Assembly (NCBI RefSeq): GCF_000424005.1 | Contig: NZ_AUJB01000009.1 | Location: forward strand, 372,001 to 436,000 | Origin: Pseudobutyrivibrio ruminis CF1b | Lineage (GTDB): Bacteria > Bacillota > Clostridia > Lachnospirales > Lachnospiraceae | Direction of reading: 5' to 3' | DNA: 64,000 nt | In this document: positions 1 to 7,860 of the stretch, piece after piece | Layout of the letters: the number at the start of each line of letters is the position of its first letter | Position numbering within the stretch: position 1 is the stretch's first letter | Notes under the pieces: generated by a model | Database searches by the model: none | The model's input: only the letters and a program-made list of their open reading frames with translations | What the model was told of the DNA's origin: nothing | Program-made: the position numbers and the translations under genes

Positions 1-462
1 CGCCGCGTAGCATTAGTGCTTAAACAGGATTACCGCGAGCGTGTAAGATTCCTTAGAGGCTACGTACAGAACGTAGGCTTCAAAAAGACTACGCTTGAGT
101 TTGAAGCCAGCGCCAGAGTGGCCGGCGAGAGCAATTACAATTTACGTGCTCTCGTAAAGCTTTCACTTAACGCCATCTGCAATTTCTCAGATGTGCCTTT
201 AAAGATGGGAATCTATGCCGGAGTATTCTCGCTGATTTTAGCGTTTATATTGATGATTTATTCTATCGTGCAGTATTTCCTTGGCACCGCGCCTAATGGA
301 TACTCGACACTTATCGTTGTTCTTTGCTTCATGTTCGGTGTGCTTTTCATAATTTTGGGATTTATATCCGAATATTTGGCAATAATTTTTGCAGAAGTTA
401 AGAATAGACCAATATACATAGTTGATAGTATAATTACAAAAGACGGGGAAGAACTTAAGTAA
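1..462 (+). CDS. Polyprenyl-phosphate glycosyltransferase (GtrB/DPM1-like), C-terminal part
   Basis: The reading frame is open from base 1, so the N-terminal GT2 catalytic domain lies outside the window. A GTG at 16 is only an internal codon. What remains is the end of the cytoplasmic domain and two hydrophobic segments (about residues 67-90 and 98-125 of the visible part). The tail, with SEYLAIIFAEVKNRPIYIVD, matches the C-terminus of GtrB/DPM1-type enzymes, which move a sugar from a nucleotide to undecaprenyl phosphate on the inner membrane face. The two SMR-type proteins at 4504-5233 could act as flippases for such a lipid-linked sugar; that link is inferred from proximity only. Confidence 0.8.
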   Translation, partial: RRVALVLKQDYRERVRFLRGYVQNVGFKKTTLEFEASARVAGESNYNLRALVKLSLNAICNFSDVPLKMGIYAGVFSLILAFILMIYSIVQYFLGTAPNGYSTLIVVLCFMFGVLFIILGFISEYLAIIFAEVKNRPIYIVDSIITKDGEELK

Positions 463-484
463 TTTACATAAGTGGGGTTGAGTT

Positions 485-886
485 ATGCTTAGTTCAAAAA
501 ACAGAATAGTTAACGAGAGATTTTATGATGCTTACATTCTTTTCGACGATATGCTTGCCCAGCGATTCAAGCTGGAAGAAGGCGGTGTCGTAAAGTACAT
601 GGCCAAAATGAAGGAGTGCTACACCGAGGCCAGAGAACATATCCCTGAGTGGGATGACACCTTCAAGCGATTACAGCATCTTCAGGCCAGATTCAATTCA
701 TTGAAAGATGGCAAAGTAGCTTTCGAACATTTTCAGGGCAAGGATGAAGATGTGGTTTGGATGTCTGTTTTCAAAGAAAAAATGGATGCTGAAGCAGATG
801 TGCTTTCCAAGTATTCAAAGATCGATTTCAGCAAAAAGAAGAAGGATGAAGGATTCTTCGGAAAGCTGTTCGGACTATTTAAATAA
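485..886 (+). CDS. Hypothetical soluble protein, 133 aa
   Basis: I do not recognise a family. The product is highly charged and predicted mostly helical, with no signal peptide or membrane segment. It ends in a basic run followed by an aromatic tail (EGFFGKLFGLFK) that could form a short amphipathic membrane-contacting helix. The ATG at 485 follows the upstream gene by 22 bases with GGGG/GAG-type ribosome-binding sequence just before it, so the two are probably co-transcribed. A strong terminator follows directly. Confidence 0.65.
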   Translation: MLSSKNRIVNERFYDAYILFDDMLAQRFKLEEGGVVKYMAKMKECYTEAREHIPEWDDTFKRLQHLQARFNSLKDGKVAFEHFQGKDEDVVWMSVFKEKMDAEADVLSKYSKIDFSKKKKDEGFFGKLFGLFK

Positions 887-900
887 ATGAGATATTCTAA

Positions 901-927
901 GAGGTGCACAACATGTGCGCCTCTTTT
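901..927 (+). terminator. Intrinsic terminator after the 485-886 gene
   Basis: A 10-bp stem (GAGGTGCACA / TGTGCGCCTC, one G-T pair) with a 3-nt loop is followed by TTTT. It separates the first two genes from the capFGE operon. Confidence 0.85.
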
Positions 928-952
928 GTTATTTAGACTAGTGTGATATAAT
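924..952 (+). promoter_or_regulatory. Probable promoter for capF operon
   Basis: TATAAT at 947-952 is a perfect -10 box. The matching -35 position (924-929, TTTTGT) is weak and overlaps the T-tract of the preceding terminator. Transcription would begin near 959, leaving a leader of about 44 nt before the TTG start at 1003. Confidence 0.4.
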
Positions 953-1002
953 TTACAGGATTATGGGTGCCTAGGCACTTTTGGAAAATAGGAGAGACTA
1001 TT

Positions 1003-2223
1003 TTGAAAATTCTGGTTACCGGTGCAGCCGGTTTTGTTGGAAAAAATCTTGTGGAAACTCTTAAATGTGCTTCGGATGGGCGCGACAAGTTTCACGCTTT
1101 CGGCGAAGAGCTGACCGTCTACGAGTACGATAAGGAATCCACTCCTGAGGAATTAGACCGCTTCTGCAGCGATTGCGATTTTGTTTTCAATCTGGCAGGG
1201 GTCAATCGTCCTAAAGACAATAGCGAATTTATGGAAGGGAACTTCGGCTTTGCCAGCACCCTTCTTGATACTTTAAAAAAGCATAATAATACCTGCCCGG
1301 TGATGCTTTCATCATCGATTCAGGCCACACTTTTGGGCCGATATGCAGGCAGTGATTACGGCGCAAGCAAGCTCGCAGGCGAGGAGCTGTTTTTCAAATA
1401 TCAGCAGGAGACCGGCGCCAAGGTCTTGGTTTACCGTTTCCCTAATCTTTTCGGAAAATGGTGCCGTCCTAATTACAATTCTGCAGTGGCTACTTTCTGT
1501 AACAACAAGGCAAACGGCCTTGAGATAACAGTGAATGATCCAGCTACAGAGCTGACACTTGTGTACATCGATGATCTTGTGAACGAGATGATTGATGCGC
1601 TGCAGGGAAATGAGCATCGCTGCGATTATGATGACGAGGGCAAGGTGGTTCCTGATACAGCAGGTAAATACGCATACGTTCCTGTGACTCACACAGTCAC
1701 ACTTGGCGAGATCGTTGAGCTTCTGGACAGCTTTGTGGAGCAGCCAGCATCACTTATGGTGCCGGAGATTCCAAGTGGCAGCTTTGCAAAGAAGCTTTAC
1801 AGCACATATCTCAGCTATCTGCCAAAGGACAAAGCGATTTTTGATTTGAAAATGAACTGTGATCAGCGTGGAAGTTTCACGGAGCTGCTTAAGACTCCGG
1901 ATCACGGCCAGATTTCAGTTAATATAAGTAAGCCTGGCATCACAAAGGGCCAGCACTGGCATCATACAAAATGGGAATTTTTTATCGTGGTTTCAGGTCA
2001 CGGAAAGATTCAGCAGCGCCGTGTAGGTGTTGATGAAAATGGAAATCCATTCCCTGTTATCGAGTATGAGGTGAGCGGTGAGAAGATTCAGGCTGTTCAC
2101 ATGCTTCCAGGCTACACACACAACATCATCAATCTTTCTGACACAGAGGATTTGGTGACATTGATGTGGGCAAATGAGCTCTTGGAGCAGGACAGACCAG
2201 ATACATATTTTGAAGAGGTATAA
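1003..2223 (+). CDS. capF: CapF/WbjC-type bifunctional reductase with C-terminal cupin
   Basis: An SDR-type Rossmann domain (GAAGFVG, residues 7-13; Y119-x3-K123) is joined to a C-terminal cupin-like domain (about 290-400, His-rich near GQHWHH). This two-domain architecture is that of CapF/WbjC, which makes UDP-2-acetamido-2,6-dideoxy-L-talose in the route to UDP-N-acetyl-L-fucosamine. The start chosen is TTG at 1003, with AGGAG at 990-994 eight bases upstream, giving 406 residues that begin MKILVTGAAG. A GTG at 967 is in frame but lacks a ribosome-binding site and adds residues the family does not have. capG follows after one base. Confidence 0.88.
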   Translation: MKILVTGAAGFVGKNLVETLKCASDGRDKFHAFGEELTVYEYDKESTPEELDRFCSDCDFVFNLAGVNRPKDNSEFMEGNFGFASTLLDTLKKHNNTCPVMLSSSIQATLLGRYAGSDYGASKLAGEELFFKYQQETGAKVLVYRFPNLFGKWCRPNYNSAVATFCNNKANGLEITVNDPATELTLVYIDDLVNEMIDALQGNEHRCDYDDEGKVVPDTAGKYAYVPVTHTVTLGEIVELLDSFVEQPASLMVPEIPSGSFAKKLYSTYLSYLPKDKAIFDLKMNCDQRGSFTELLKTPDHGQISVNISKPGITKGQHWHHTKWEFFIVVSGHGKIQQRRVGVDENGNPFPVIEYEVSGEKIQAVHMLPGYTHNIINLSDTEDLVTLMWANELLEQDRPDTYFEEV

Positions 2224-2224
2224 C

Positions 2225-3382
2225 ATGTTTAAGAATAATGGAAAATTAAAGCTTTTAATCATCGTGGGCACACGTCCAGAAATCATTCGTCTTGCGGCTG
2301 TTATCAAGAAGTGTCGCAAGTACTTTGACTGCGTATTGGCTCACACAGGTCAGAATTATGACTACAATCTTAATGGAGTATTCTTCAAGGATCTTCAGCT
2401 TGATGACCCAGAGGTTTACATGGACGCTGTTGGCGACAATCTCGGTCAGACAGTTGGAAATATCATCGCAAAGTCATACGAGCTTATGGTTGAGATTCAG
2501 CCAGACGCACTTTTGATTCTCGGCGATACAAACTCATGCCTTTCAGCTATCGCTGCAAAGCGTCTTCATATCCCAATCTTCCACATGGAAGCTGGAAACA
2601 GATGTAAGGATGAGTGCCTCCCAGAGGAGACAAACCGCCGTATCGTAGATATTATTTCAGATGTAAATATGGCATATTCTGAGCATGCCCGCCGCTACCT
2701 GGCAGACTGCGGTCTTCCAAAGGAGCGCACATATGTGACAGGTTCGCCAATGGCTGAGGTTCTCCACGAGAACTTAGAGTCAATCGAGGCATCAGATGTG
2801 CTTACAAAGCTTGGCCTTGAGCCAAAGAAATACATTCTTCTTTCTGCTCACAGAGAGGAGAACATCGACACAGAAAAGAATTTCACATCCCTTTTCACAG
2901 CTATCAACAAGCTTGCTGAGAAGTACGACATGCCAATTCTTTACAGCTGTCATCCACGTTCAAGAAAGCGTCTCGAGGCTACAGGCTTCAAGCTTGACCC
3001 ACGAGTTCGCACGCACGAGCCACTTGGCTTCCACGATTACAATCATCTTCAGATGAACGCCTTCGCGGTAGTTTCTGACTCAGGTACACTTCCAGAGGAA
3101 TCAAGCTTCTTCACAAGCATTGGAAAGCCATTCCCTGCAGTGTGCATCCGCACATCGACAGAGCGTCCAGAGGCACTTGATAAGGCTTGCTTCTTTATCG
3201 CTGGTATCGATGAGGCATCACTCCTTCAGGCTGTTACAACAGCTATTGATATGAATGAGGCTGGGGATTATGGTATTCCTGTGCCTGATTATGTTGAGGA
3301 GAATGTGTCAACAAAAGTAGTTAAGATAATCCAGAGTTATACAGGAATTGTTAACAAGATGGTTTGGAGAAAAGAAATATAA
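2225..3382 (+). CDS. capG: UDP-GlcNAc 2-epimerase family enzyme (CapG/WbjD)
   Basis: The protein is a non-hydrolysing UDP-HexNAc 2-epimerase of 385 residues. It shows GTRPEII near the N-terminus, HMEAGNRCKDECLPEETNRR in the middle, SAHREEN, and CHPRSRKR, all standard for the WecB/CapG family. Because it sits between capF and capE, the likely substrate is UDP-2-acetamido-2,6-dideoxy-L-talose and the product UDP-L-FucNAc. ATG 2225 follows capF by one base and has GAAGAGG upstream. A longer open frame from 2174 overlaps the end of capF and is not needed. A dispersed repeat starts right after the stop codon. Confidence 0.88.
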   Translation: MFKNNGKLKLLIIVGTRPEIIRLAAVIKKCRKYFDCVLAHTGQNYDYNLNGVFFKDLQLDDPEVYMDAVGDNLGQTVGNIIAKSYELMVEIQPDALLILGDTNSCLSAIAAKRLHIPIFHMEAGNRCKDECLPEETNRRIVDIISDVNMAYSEHARRYLADCGLPKERTYVTGSPMAEVLHENLESIEASDVLTKLGLEPKKYILLSAHREENIDTEKNFTSLFTAINKLAEKYDMPILYSCHPRSRKRLEATGFKLDPRVRTHEPLGFHDYNHLQMNAFAVVSDSGTLPEESSFFTSIGKPFPAVCIRTSTERPEALDKACFFIAGIDEASLLQAVTTAIDMNEAGDYGIPVPDYVEENVSTKVVKIIQSYTGIVNKMVWRKEI

Positions 3383-3440
3383 CACCTCATCAGTCAGCTA
3401 AAGCTGACAGCTTCCCCTCAAGGGGAAGCCTTAGGGGTTT
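3381..3440 (+). repeat. Dispersed double-hairpin repeat, copy 1
   Basis: Beginning at the capG stop codon, two hairpins stand in tandem: GTCAGCT-AA-AGCTGAC and CTTCCCCT-CA-AGGGGAAG. A close copy lies at 15277-15337. Both copies share the lead-in AACACCTCATCA and both end about 20 bases before a gene start, next to its ribosome-binding site. Repeats of this general look are known in Clostridia genomes. Here it lies inside an operon, between capG and capE. Confidence 0.75.
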
Positions 3441-3460
3441 AGAAAGGATAAAGATTAATT

Positions 3461-4504
3461 ATGAACTGTGAATTATTTAAAGATAAGACTCTTATGATTA
3501 CTGGAGGTACAGGTTCATTCGGTTCCACTGTACTCAAGCATTTTTTGGACTCTGATTTAAAGGAGATTAGAATTTTTTCTCGTGATGAGAAGAAGCAGGA
3601 TGATATGAGACATCAGCTTCAGGCTGAGCATCCAGACCTTGCTGGCAAGGTAAAGTTCTACATCGGTGATGTTAGAAACATGCGCTCAGTGCAGGATGCT
3701 ATGCCAGGTGTTGATTTTATTTTCCATGCGGCAGCACTTAAGCAGGTTCCATCTTGCGAGTTCTTCCCAATGGAAGCTGTTCGTACAAACGTAGAGGGAA
3801 CTGACAACGTTCTTCACGCAGCTGTTGAGGCTGGTGTTCAGAGAGTAGTTTGTCTTTCAACTGACAAGGCTGCTTACCCAATCAACGCAATGGGTATTTC
3901 AAAGGCTATGATGGAGAAGGTAATCGGCGCAAACGCTCGTGTAGCTGCAGGCAAGACTACAATCTGCTGTACACGTTACGGTAACGTTATGTGCTCTCGT
4001 GGTTCGGTTATTCCTCTTTTCATCGACCAGATCAAGGCTGGAAATCCTATCACAATCACAGACCCTAACATGACTCGTTTCCTTATGAACCTTGATGAGG
4101 CAGTTGCCCTTGTTATGTTTGCATTCGAGAACGGAGAGCCAGGTGATTTATTCGTTCAGAAGGCTGATGCCTGCACAATCGGAGACCTTGCAAAGGCTGT
4201 TCAGCAGACATTTGGCGATACAGGTACAAAGATTATCGGAACACGTCACGGCGAGAAGCTTTACGAGACACTTCTTACAAACGAGGAGTGTGTTCGTGCT
4301 ATCGATATGGGTGACTACTACCGTGTACTTCCTGATGGTCGTGATCTTAACTACGACAAGTTCTTTGTTGATGGCCAGGTTCAGACAATGGCTTCTGATT
4401 CTTACACATCACACAACACAAAGAGACTTGATGTTCAGGGCACAATCGACAAGATCATGGGCACTGACTATGTTAAGGAAATGTTAGAAAACTGGGGTAA
4501 ATAA
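3461..4504 (+). CDS. capE: UDP-GlcNAc 4,6-dehydratase/5-epimerase (CapE/WbjB)
   Basis: This is a short-chain dehydrogenase of the CapE/FlaA1 polysaccharide-synthesis class, 347 residues. GGTGSFG at 15-21 binds the cofactor, and STDKAAYPINAMGISK (133-148) holds the T134-D135-K136 triad. The usual SDR tyrosine position is Met144 (M-x3-K148), a feature I associate with CapE-type enzymes. It would start the UDP-L-FucNAc pathway from UDP-GlcNAc. The order here, capF-capG-capE, puts the first enzyme last. The stop overlaps the next gene's ATG (TAATG). Confidence 0.9.
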   Translation: MNCELFKDKTLMITGGTGSFGSTVLKHFLDSDLKEIRIFSRDEKKQDDMRHQLQAEHPDLAGKVKFYIGDVRNMRSVQDAMPGVDFIFHAAALKQVPSCEFFPMEAVRTNVEGTDNVLHAAVEAGVQRVVCLSTDKAAYPINAMGISKAMMEKVIGANARVAAGKTTICCTRYGNVMCSRGSVIPLFIDQIKAGNPITITDPNMTRFLMNLDEAVALVMFAFENGEPGDLFVQKADACTIGDLAKAVQQTFGDTGTKIIGTRHGEKLYETLLTNEECVRAIDMGDYYRVLPDGRDLNYDKFFVDGQVQTMASDSYTSHNTKRLDVQGTIDKIMGTDYVKEMLENWGK

Positions 4505-4899
4505 TGAAAAAAGAGAACATTAAGTGGTTTATAATTTTACATATTATTATTCTGATTTTTTCAGTTAATGGTATTTTTTCAAAGACTGCTGCGCAGTACC
4601 CATTCCTTAGTCCAAACTGGATTTTGTACTACGGATTGGTAATTTGCATCCTCGGATTTTATGCTATCGCATGGCAGCAGGTACTTAAGCATCTTCCACT
4701 GATTACAACATACGCCAACAAGGCAGCCACCACATTGTGGGGCCTTGTCTGGGGAGCGTTAATTTTCCACGAGAAGATTACTCCTCTTAAAATCGTTGGA
4801 GCGATTGTTGTAATAATCGGAGTTTACTTCGTTGTCACAGGTGACGAGGAAGTAACAGGAAAGAAATCTGATGATAAGGAGGATGGTTTAAATGCTTAA
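4504..4899 (+). CDS. Small SMR/EamA-type four-helix membrane protein, 131 aa
   Basis: Four hydrophobic helices and the length fit the small multidrug resistance/ArnE-ArnF superfamily. A charged cytoplasmic tail (about residues 117-131) follows helix 4. The gene overlaps capE by one base and the next SMR-type gene by 8 bases, so the two probably form a heterodimer, as ArnE/ArnF do when flipping undecaprenyl-phosphate aminoarabinose. By context, the likely cargo is a lipid-linked sugar rather than a drug, but this is inference. HEKITPLKIVGAIVVIIGVY resembles the conserved last helix of the family. Confidence 0.75.
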   Translation: MKKENIKWFIILHIIILIFSVNGIFSKTAAQYPFLSPNWILYYGLVICILGFYAIAWQQVLKHLPLITTYANKAATTLWGLVWGALIFHEKITPLKIVGAIVVIIGVYFVVTGDEEVTGKKSDDKEDGLNA

Positions 4900-5233
4900 A
4901 TTTGCACTTATTATGCTTACCGGCACATTCATTGCATCCTGCTCACAGATTATCTTAAAGAAGGCTGCTGAAAAGGAATATCCAAGCAAGATAGCAGAGT
5001 ACTTAAACCCTATGGTTATGGGGGCTTACATCGTTTTCTTTGGAGCATCCCTTTGCTCAGTTTTAGGATATAAGAAGGTGCCTCTTTCAATCGGACCAAT
5101 CCTTGAGGCTACAGGCTACATCTGGGTGGCCATTTTAGGAAAGGTTTTCCTTGGCGAGAAAATCAGCACCAAGAAAGCACTTGGACTTGTGATTATCATT
5201 GTTGGAATTATAATTGCTGCATTTGGAGTATAA
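4892..5233 (+). CDS. Small SMR/EamA-type four-helix membrane protein, 113 aa
   Basis: This is the partner of the preceding gene, again with four hydrophobic helices filling 113 residues. The GEKISTKKALGLVIIIVGI segment corresponds to the SMR/EamA end motif. The start ATG at 4892 lies inside the upstream gene, preceded by AAGGAGG, so translation is coupled. The 4-bp gap to the NeuD-like gene suggests all belong to the capFGE transcript. A role as half of a sugar-lipid flippase is inferred from the pair arrangement. Confidence 0.75.
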   Translation: MLKFALIMLTGTFIASCSQIILKKAAEKEYPSKIAEYLNPMVMGAYIVFFGASLCSVLGYKKVPLSIGPILEATGYIWVAILGKVFLGEKISTKKALGLVIIIVGIIIAAFGV

Positions 5234-5236
5234 AAT

Positions 5237-5854
5237 ATGAAAAGTATCGCAATTATGGGGGCTAGCGGACACTGTAAAGTGGTTGCAGATTTGGCCCTGT
5301 TAAATGGATATGATGATATAGTTTTTGTGGATAAGAATCCGGAAATCGACATGCTTGGTGAATATCCGGTGGCAGATGAGGATACGGACCTGGATTACTA
5401 CATCGAGAAGAAATATGATTTCGTTGTGGGAATCGGAGAGGCTTCTATCCGCCGAAAGGTACAGGAGATGCTGGAGTCAAAAGGTGTGAACATTGTCACA
5501 CTGATTCATCCTGCAGCTGTTGTAGCCTATGATGTGGAAATCGGAGCTGGCACAGTGGTGATGGCCGGGGCCGTTGTTAATCCTGGCACTACCATTGGAA
5601 AGGGCTGTATTATAAATACATCTTCCTCTGTGGATCACGATAATGTAATCGGAGATTACTGTCACATCTCGGTGGGAGCTCACACAGCAGGAACAGTCAC
5701 AATGGGTGATAATTGCTGGCTTGGCATTGGCGCCATCGTCAGCAATAACATCGACATTTGCAGTGATGTATTTATGGGCGCTGGCACTGTGGTGGTGAAG
5801 AATCTCACAGTGGCTGGAAGGTATTTCGGAATACCAGCAAGACGCTTAAAATAG
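5237..5854 (+). CDS. NeuD/PglD-type sugar O/N-acyltransferase
   Basis: The 205-residue protein has an N-terminal nucleotide-binding-like domain (GASGHCKVVADLA, about residues 8-20) and a C-terminal left-handed beta-helix of hexapeptide repeats (about 90-200), the layout of NeuD/PglD acetyltransferases that use acetyl-CoA to modify amino sugars or sialic acids. The position after the FucNAc genes suggests a nucleotide sugar or glycan residue as acceptor. A second, diverged copy of the same family is at 60228-60881. The terminator at 5891 ends the operon. Confidence 0.82.
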   Translation: MKSIAIMGASGHCKVVADLALLNGYDDIVFVDKNPEIDMLGEYPVADEDTDLDYYIEKKYDFVVGIGEASIRRKVQEMLESKGVNIVTLIHPAAVVAYDVEIGAGTVVMAGAVVNPGTTIGKGCIINTSSSVDHDNVIGDYCHISVGAHTAGTVTMGDNCWLGIGAIVSNNIDICSDVFMGAGTVVVKNLTVAGRYFGIPARRLK

Positions 5855-5890
5855 AATATGGAAATATATTCTTTAGTGTGATAAAGTATA

Positions 5891-5920
5891 AGGAGCTCGT
5901 GTGTTACGAGCTCCTGTTTT
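5891..5920 (+). terminator. Terminator or attenuator before metY
   Basis: A perfect 10-bp stem (AGGAGCTCGT / ACGAGCTCCT) with a 5-nt loop is followed by GTTTT. Only 23 bases separate it from the metY start, too few for a downstream promoter, so it may sit in the metY leader. Confidence 0.75.
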
Positions 5921-5943
5921 AGTTTATGAGGAGGATTTTAATT

Positions 5944-7221
5944 ATGAGCAACAACGGAATTGGCACTAAATGTGTGCAGGCTGGATACACTCCAGGAAAT
6001 GGCGAGCCACGTCAGATCCCAATCGTTCAGTCTACTACTTTTAAATATGACACAAGCGAGGACATGGGTAAGCTCTTCGATTTGGAGGCTTCAGGATATT
6101 TCTACACACGTCTTCAGAACCCAACTAACGATTATGTAGCTGCAAAGATTGCAGCACTTGAAGGCGGTGCAGCAGCAATGCTTACATCTTCAGGCCAGGC
6201 TGCAAATTTCTTCGCTCTTTTCAATATCTGCGAGAACGGCAGCCACATCGTAGCATCTTCATCAATCTACGGCGGAACATTCAATCTTATTGCTGTAACA
6301 ATGAAGAAGATGGGCGTTGATGTGACATTCGTTTCACCAAAGGCTACTGAGGAAGAGCTCAATGCAGCATTCCAGGACAACACTCGCGCTGTATTCGGTG
6401 AGACAATCGCAAACCCAGCTCTTACAGTTTTGGATATCGAGAAGTTCGCAAAGGTTGCTCATGAGCACGGCGTTCCTCTTATTGTAGATAACACATTTCC
6501 AACTCCTGTAAATTGCCGCCCAATCGAGTGGGGCGCTGATATCGTTACTCACTCTACTACAAAGTACATGGATGGCCATGGTGCAGCAGTTGGTGGATGT
6601 ATCGTAGATTCAGGCAAGTTCGACTGGATGGCTCACGCTGACAAGTTCCCAGGACTTTGCACTCCAGACGACAGCTATCACGGCATCACATATGCTGAGA
6701 AGTTCGGCAAAGAAGGTGCTTTCATCACAAAGTGTACAGCACAGCTTATGCGTGACTTTGGTTGCATCCAGTCACCACAGAATGCATTCCTTTTAAATCT
6801 TGGCCTTGAGTCACTTCATGTTCGTATGCCACGCCACGTGGAGAACGGACTTGCAGTTGCCAAGTTCTTAAAGGATCAGCCTGAGGTAGCAAAGGTTACA
6901 TATCCAGGCCTCGAGGGAGATGAGTATTATGAGCTTGCTCAGAAGTATCTTCCAAAGGGAGGCTGTGGCGTAGTATCATTCGAGCTCAAGGGTGGACGTT
7001 CAGCAGCTGAATCATTCATGAAGAAGCTTAAGCTTATCGCAATCGAGACACACGTTGCAGATGCTCGTAGCTGCTGCTTAAACCCAGCTACATCTACTCA
7101 TCGCCAGATGACAGATGAGCAGCTTGAGGCAGCTGGCATCCCAGCAGGACTCATCAGAGTATCTTGCGGTCTTGAGGATAGCGCAGATCTTATTGCAGAT
7201 ATTGCACAGGCTCTTAAATAA
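5944..7221 (+). CDS. metY: O-acetylhomoserine sulfhydrylase (Cys/Met-metabolism PLP enzyme)
   Basis: A Cys/Met-metabolism PLP enzyme of 425 residues, the usual length for O-acetyl-L-homoserine sulfhydrylase. The PLP lysine is K207 in THSTTKYMDGHG; YTRLQNPT (54-61) and the SSGQAA cofactor loop (82-87) are intact. It would make homocysteine (or methionine with methanethiol) from O-acetylhomoserine. ATG 5944 is chosen because GAGGAGG lies 9 bases before it; an in-frame ATG at 5926 precedes that ribosome-binding site. It stands alone between two terminator-like structures. Methionine gamma-lyase is a less likely alternative. Confidence 0.88.
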   Translation: MSNNGIGTKCVQAGYTPGNGEPRQIPIVQSTTFKYDTSEDMGKLFDLEASGYFYTRLQNPTNDYVAAKIAALEGGAAAMLTSSGQAANFFALFNICENGSHIVASSSIYGGTFNLIAVTMKKMGVDVTFVSPKATEEELNAAFQDNTRAVFGETIANPALTVLDIEKFAKVAHEHGVPLIVDNTFPTPVNCRPIEWGADIVTHSTTKYMDGHGAAVGGCIVDSGKFDWMAHADKFPGLCTPDDSYHGITYAEKFGKEGAFITKCTAQLMRDFGCIQSPQNAFLLNLGLESLHVRMPRHVENGLAVAKFLKDQPEVAKVTYPGLEGDEYYELAQKYLPKGGCGVVSFELKGGRSAAESFMKKLKLIAIETHVADARSCCLNPATSTHRQMTDEQLEAAGIPAGLIRVSCGLEDSADLIADIAQALK

Positions 7222-7238
7222 TATAAAAAACCGAAATA

Positions 7239-7268
7239 TTTACAAAACAATCATATTGATGGTATAAT
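7239..7268 (+). promoter_or_regulatory. Promoter for the HTH-HipA-like pair
   Basis: TTTACA (7239-7244), an 18-base spacer and TATAAT (7263-7268). The spacer coincides with the left arm of the inverted repeat at 7245-7298. Confidence 0.65.
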
Positions 7269-7298
7269 TTGCTTAAGAAACCATTGATATGATTGTTT
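7245..7298 (+). promoter_or_regulatory. Long inverted repeat over the promoter (operator and/or metY terminator)
   Basis: Arms 7245-7263 and 7280-7298 match over 17 of 19 positions (AAACAATCATAT...ATGGT) around a 16-base centre. The left arm fills the -35/-10 spacer of the promoter. The right arm is followed by a T-run, so the RNA hairpin could also end metY transcription. Binding by the HTH protein encoded at 7317 is inferred. Confidence 0.6.
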
Positions 7299-7316
7299 TT
7301 TGTTTTATAAGGTAAA

Positions 7317-7853
7317 ATGATTAAAGAACAGGTAAATGGTGCAGACATTAGACGACTCCGTTTAAAGCTTGGATGCACTCAAAAAGATTTTGCAAAGTTA
7401 ATATGCAGTTCAAAGCCAACCATTGAACGCTGGGAGAGGGAACCAGAAGGAATCATTACTGGACCAGTTGTTGCTCTTGTACGAATACTGGAAAACAGAC
7501 CATCACTGGCTAAGGATTATTTGGAAGTTCCAGAAAAAGAGCTGCCTATAAGAATGTGGTACATGAATAAAAATCGACCATGCACACTTATAGATGTAGA
7601 TGATGCGTCTCAGCAGATATTTGTAAAAAACTATGTGGATGATATTATGTTTCGAGCTTTTGGGGTGAACAATCAGCCAAACTATGCTGACTACCTGGAG
7701 TTTATAGAGTCAAGGTGTTTTCCTCGAAATAGAGATAAGAATAAAATCATCTTAGAAGAGTTGGGCCTCCTTTTTTATGACCCGTTCTTAATAGTGAAAA
7801 AGACTGAAGGAAGAATGGCTGAGGATGATTTTTGGATTCATATAGAGGAGTAA
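7317..7853 (+). CDS. XRE-type HTH protein with HipA-partner-like C-terminal domain
   Basis: Residues about 9-40 form a helix-turn-helix of the XRE/Cro kind (RRLRLKLGCTQKDFAKLI then SSKPTIERWER). The C-terminal 100 residues form a separate domain ending in YDPFLIVKKTEGRMAEDDFW. My impression is that such tails occur in small proteins encoded next to HipA-like kinases, but I could not check this. The ATG at 7317 has only AAGG upstream. The gene is 7 bases before the kinase gene. It is most likely the autoregulating antitoxin or partner of that kinase; its promoter lies in an inverted repeat. Confidence 0.7.
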   Translation: MIKEQVNGADIRRLRLKLGCTQKDFAKLICSSKPTIERWEREPEGIITGPVVALVRILENRPSLAKDYLEVPEKELPIRMWYMNKNRPCTLIDVDDASQQIFVKNYVDDIMFRAFGVNNQPNYADYLEFIESRCFPRNRDKNKIILEELGLLFYDPFLIVKKTEGRMAEDDFWIHIEE

Positions 7854-7860
7854 TTGCGAT

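Noticed and set aside
2174-2224. N-terminal extension of capG
   Set aside because: It overlaps the capF end and the ATG at 2225 has its own ribosome-binding site and the normal family N-terminus.
5926-5943. ATG at 5926 as metY start
   Set aside because: The GAGGAGG ribosome-binding site lies after it; the ATG at 5944 is correctly spaced.
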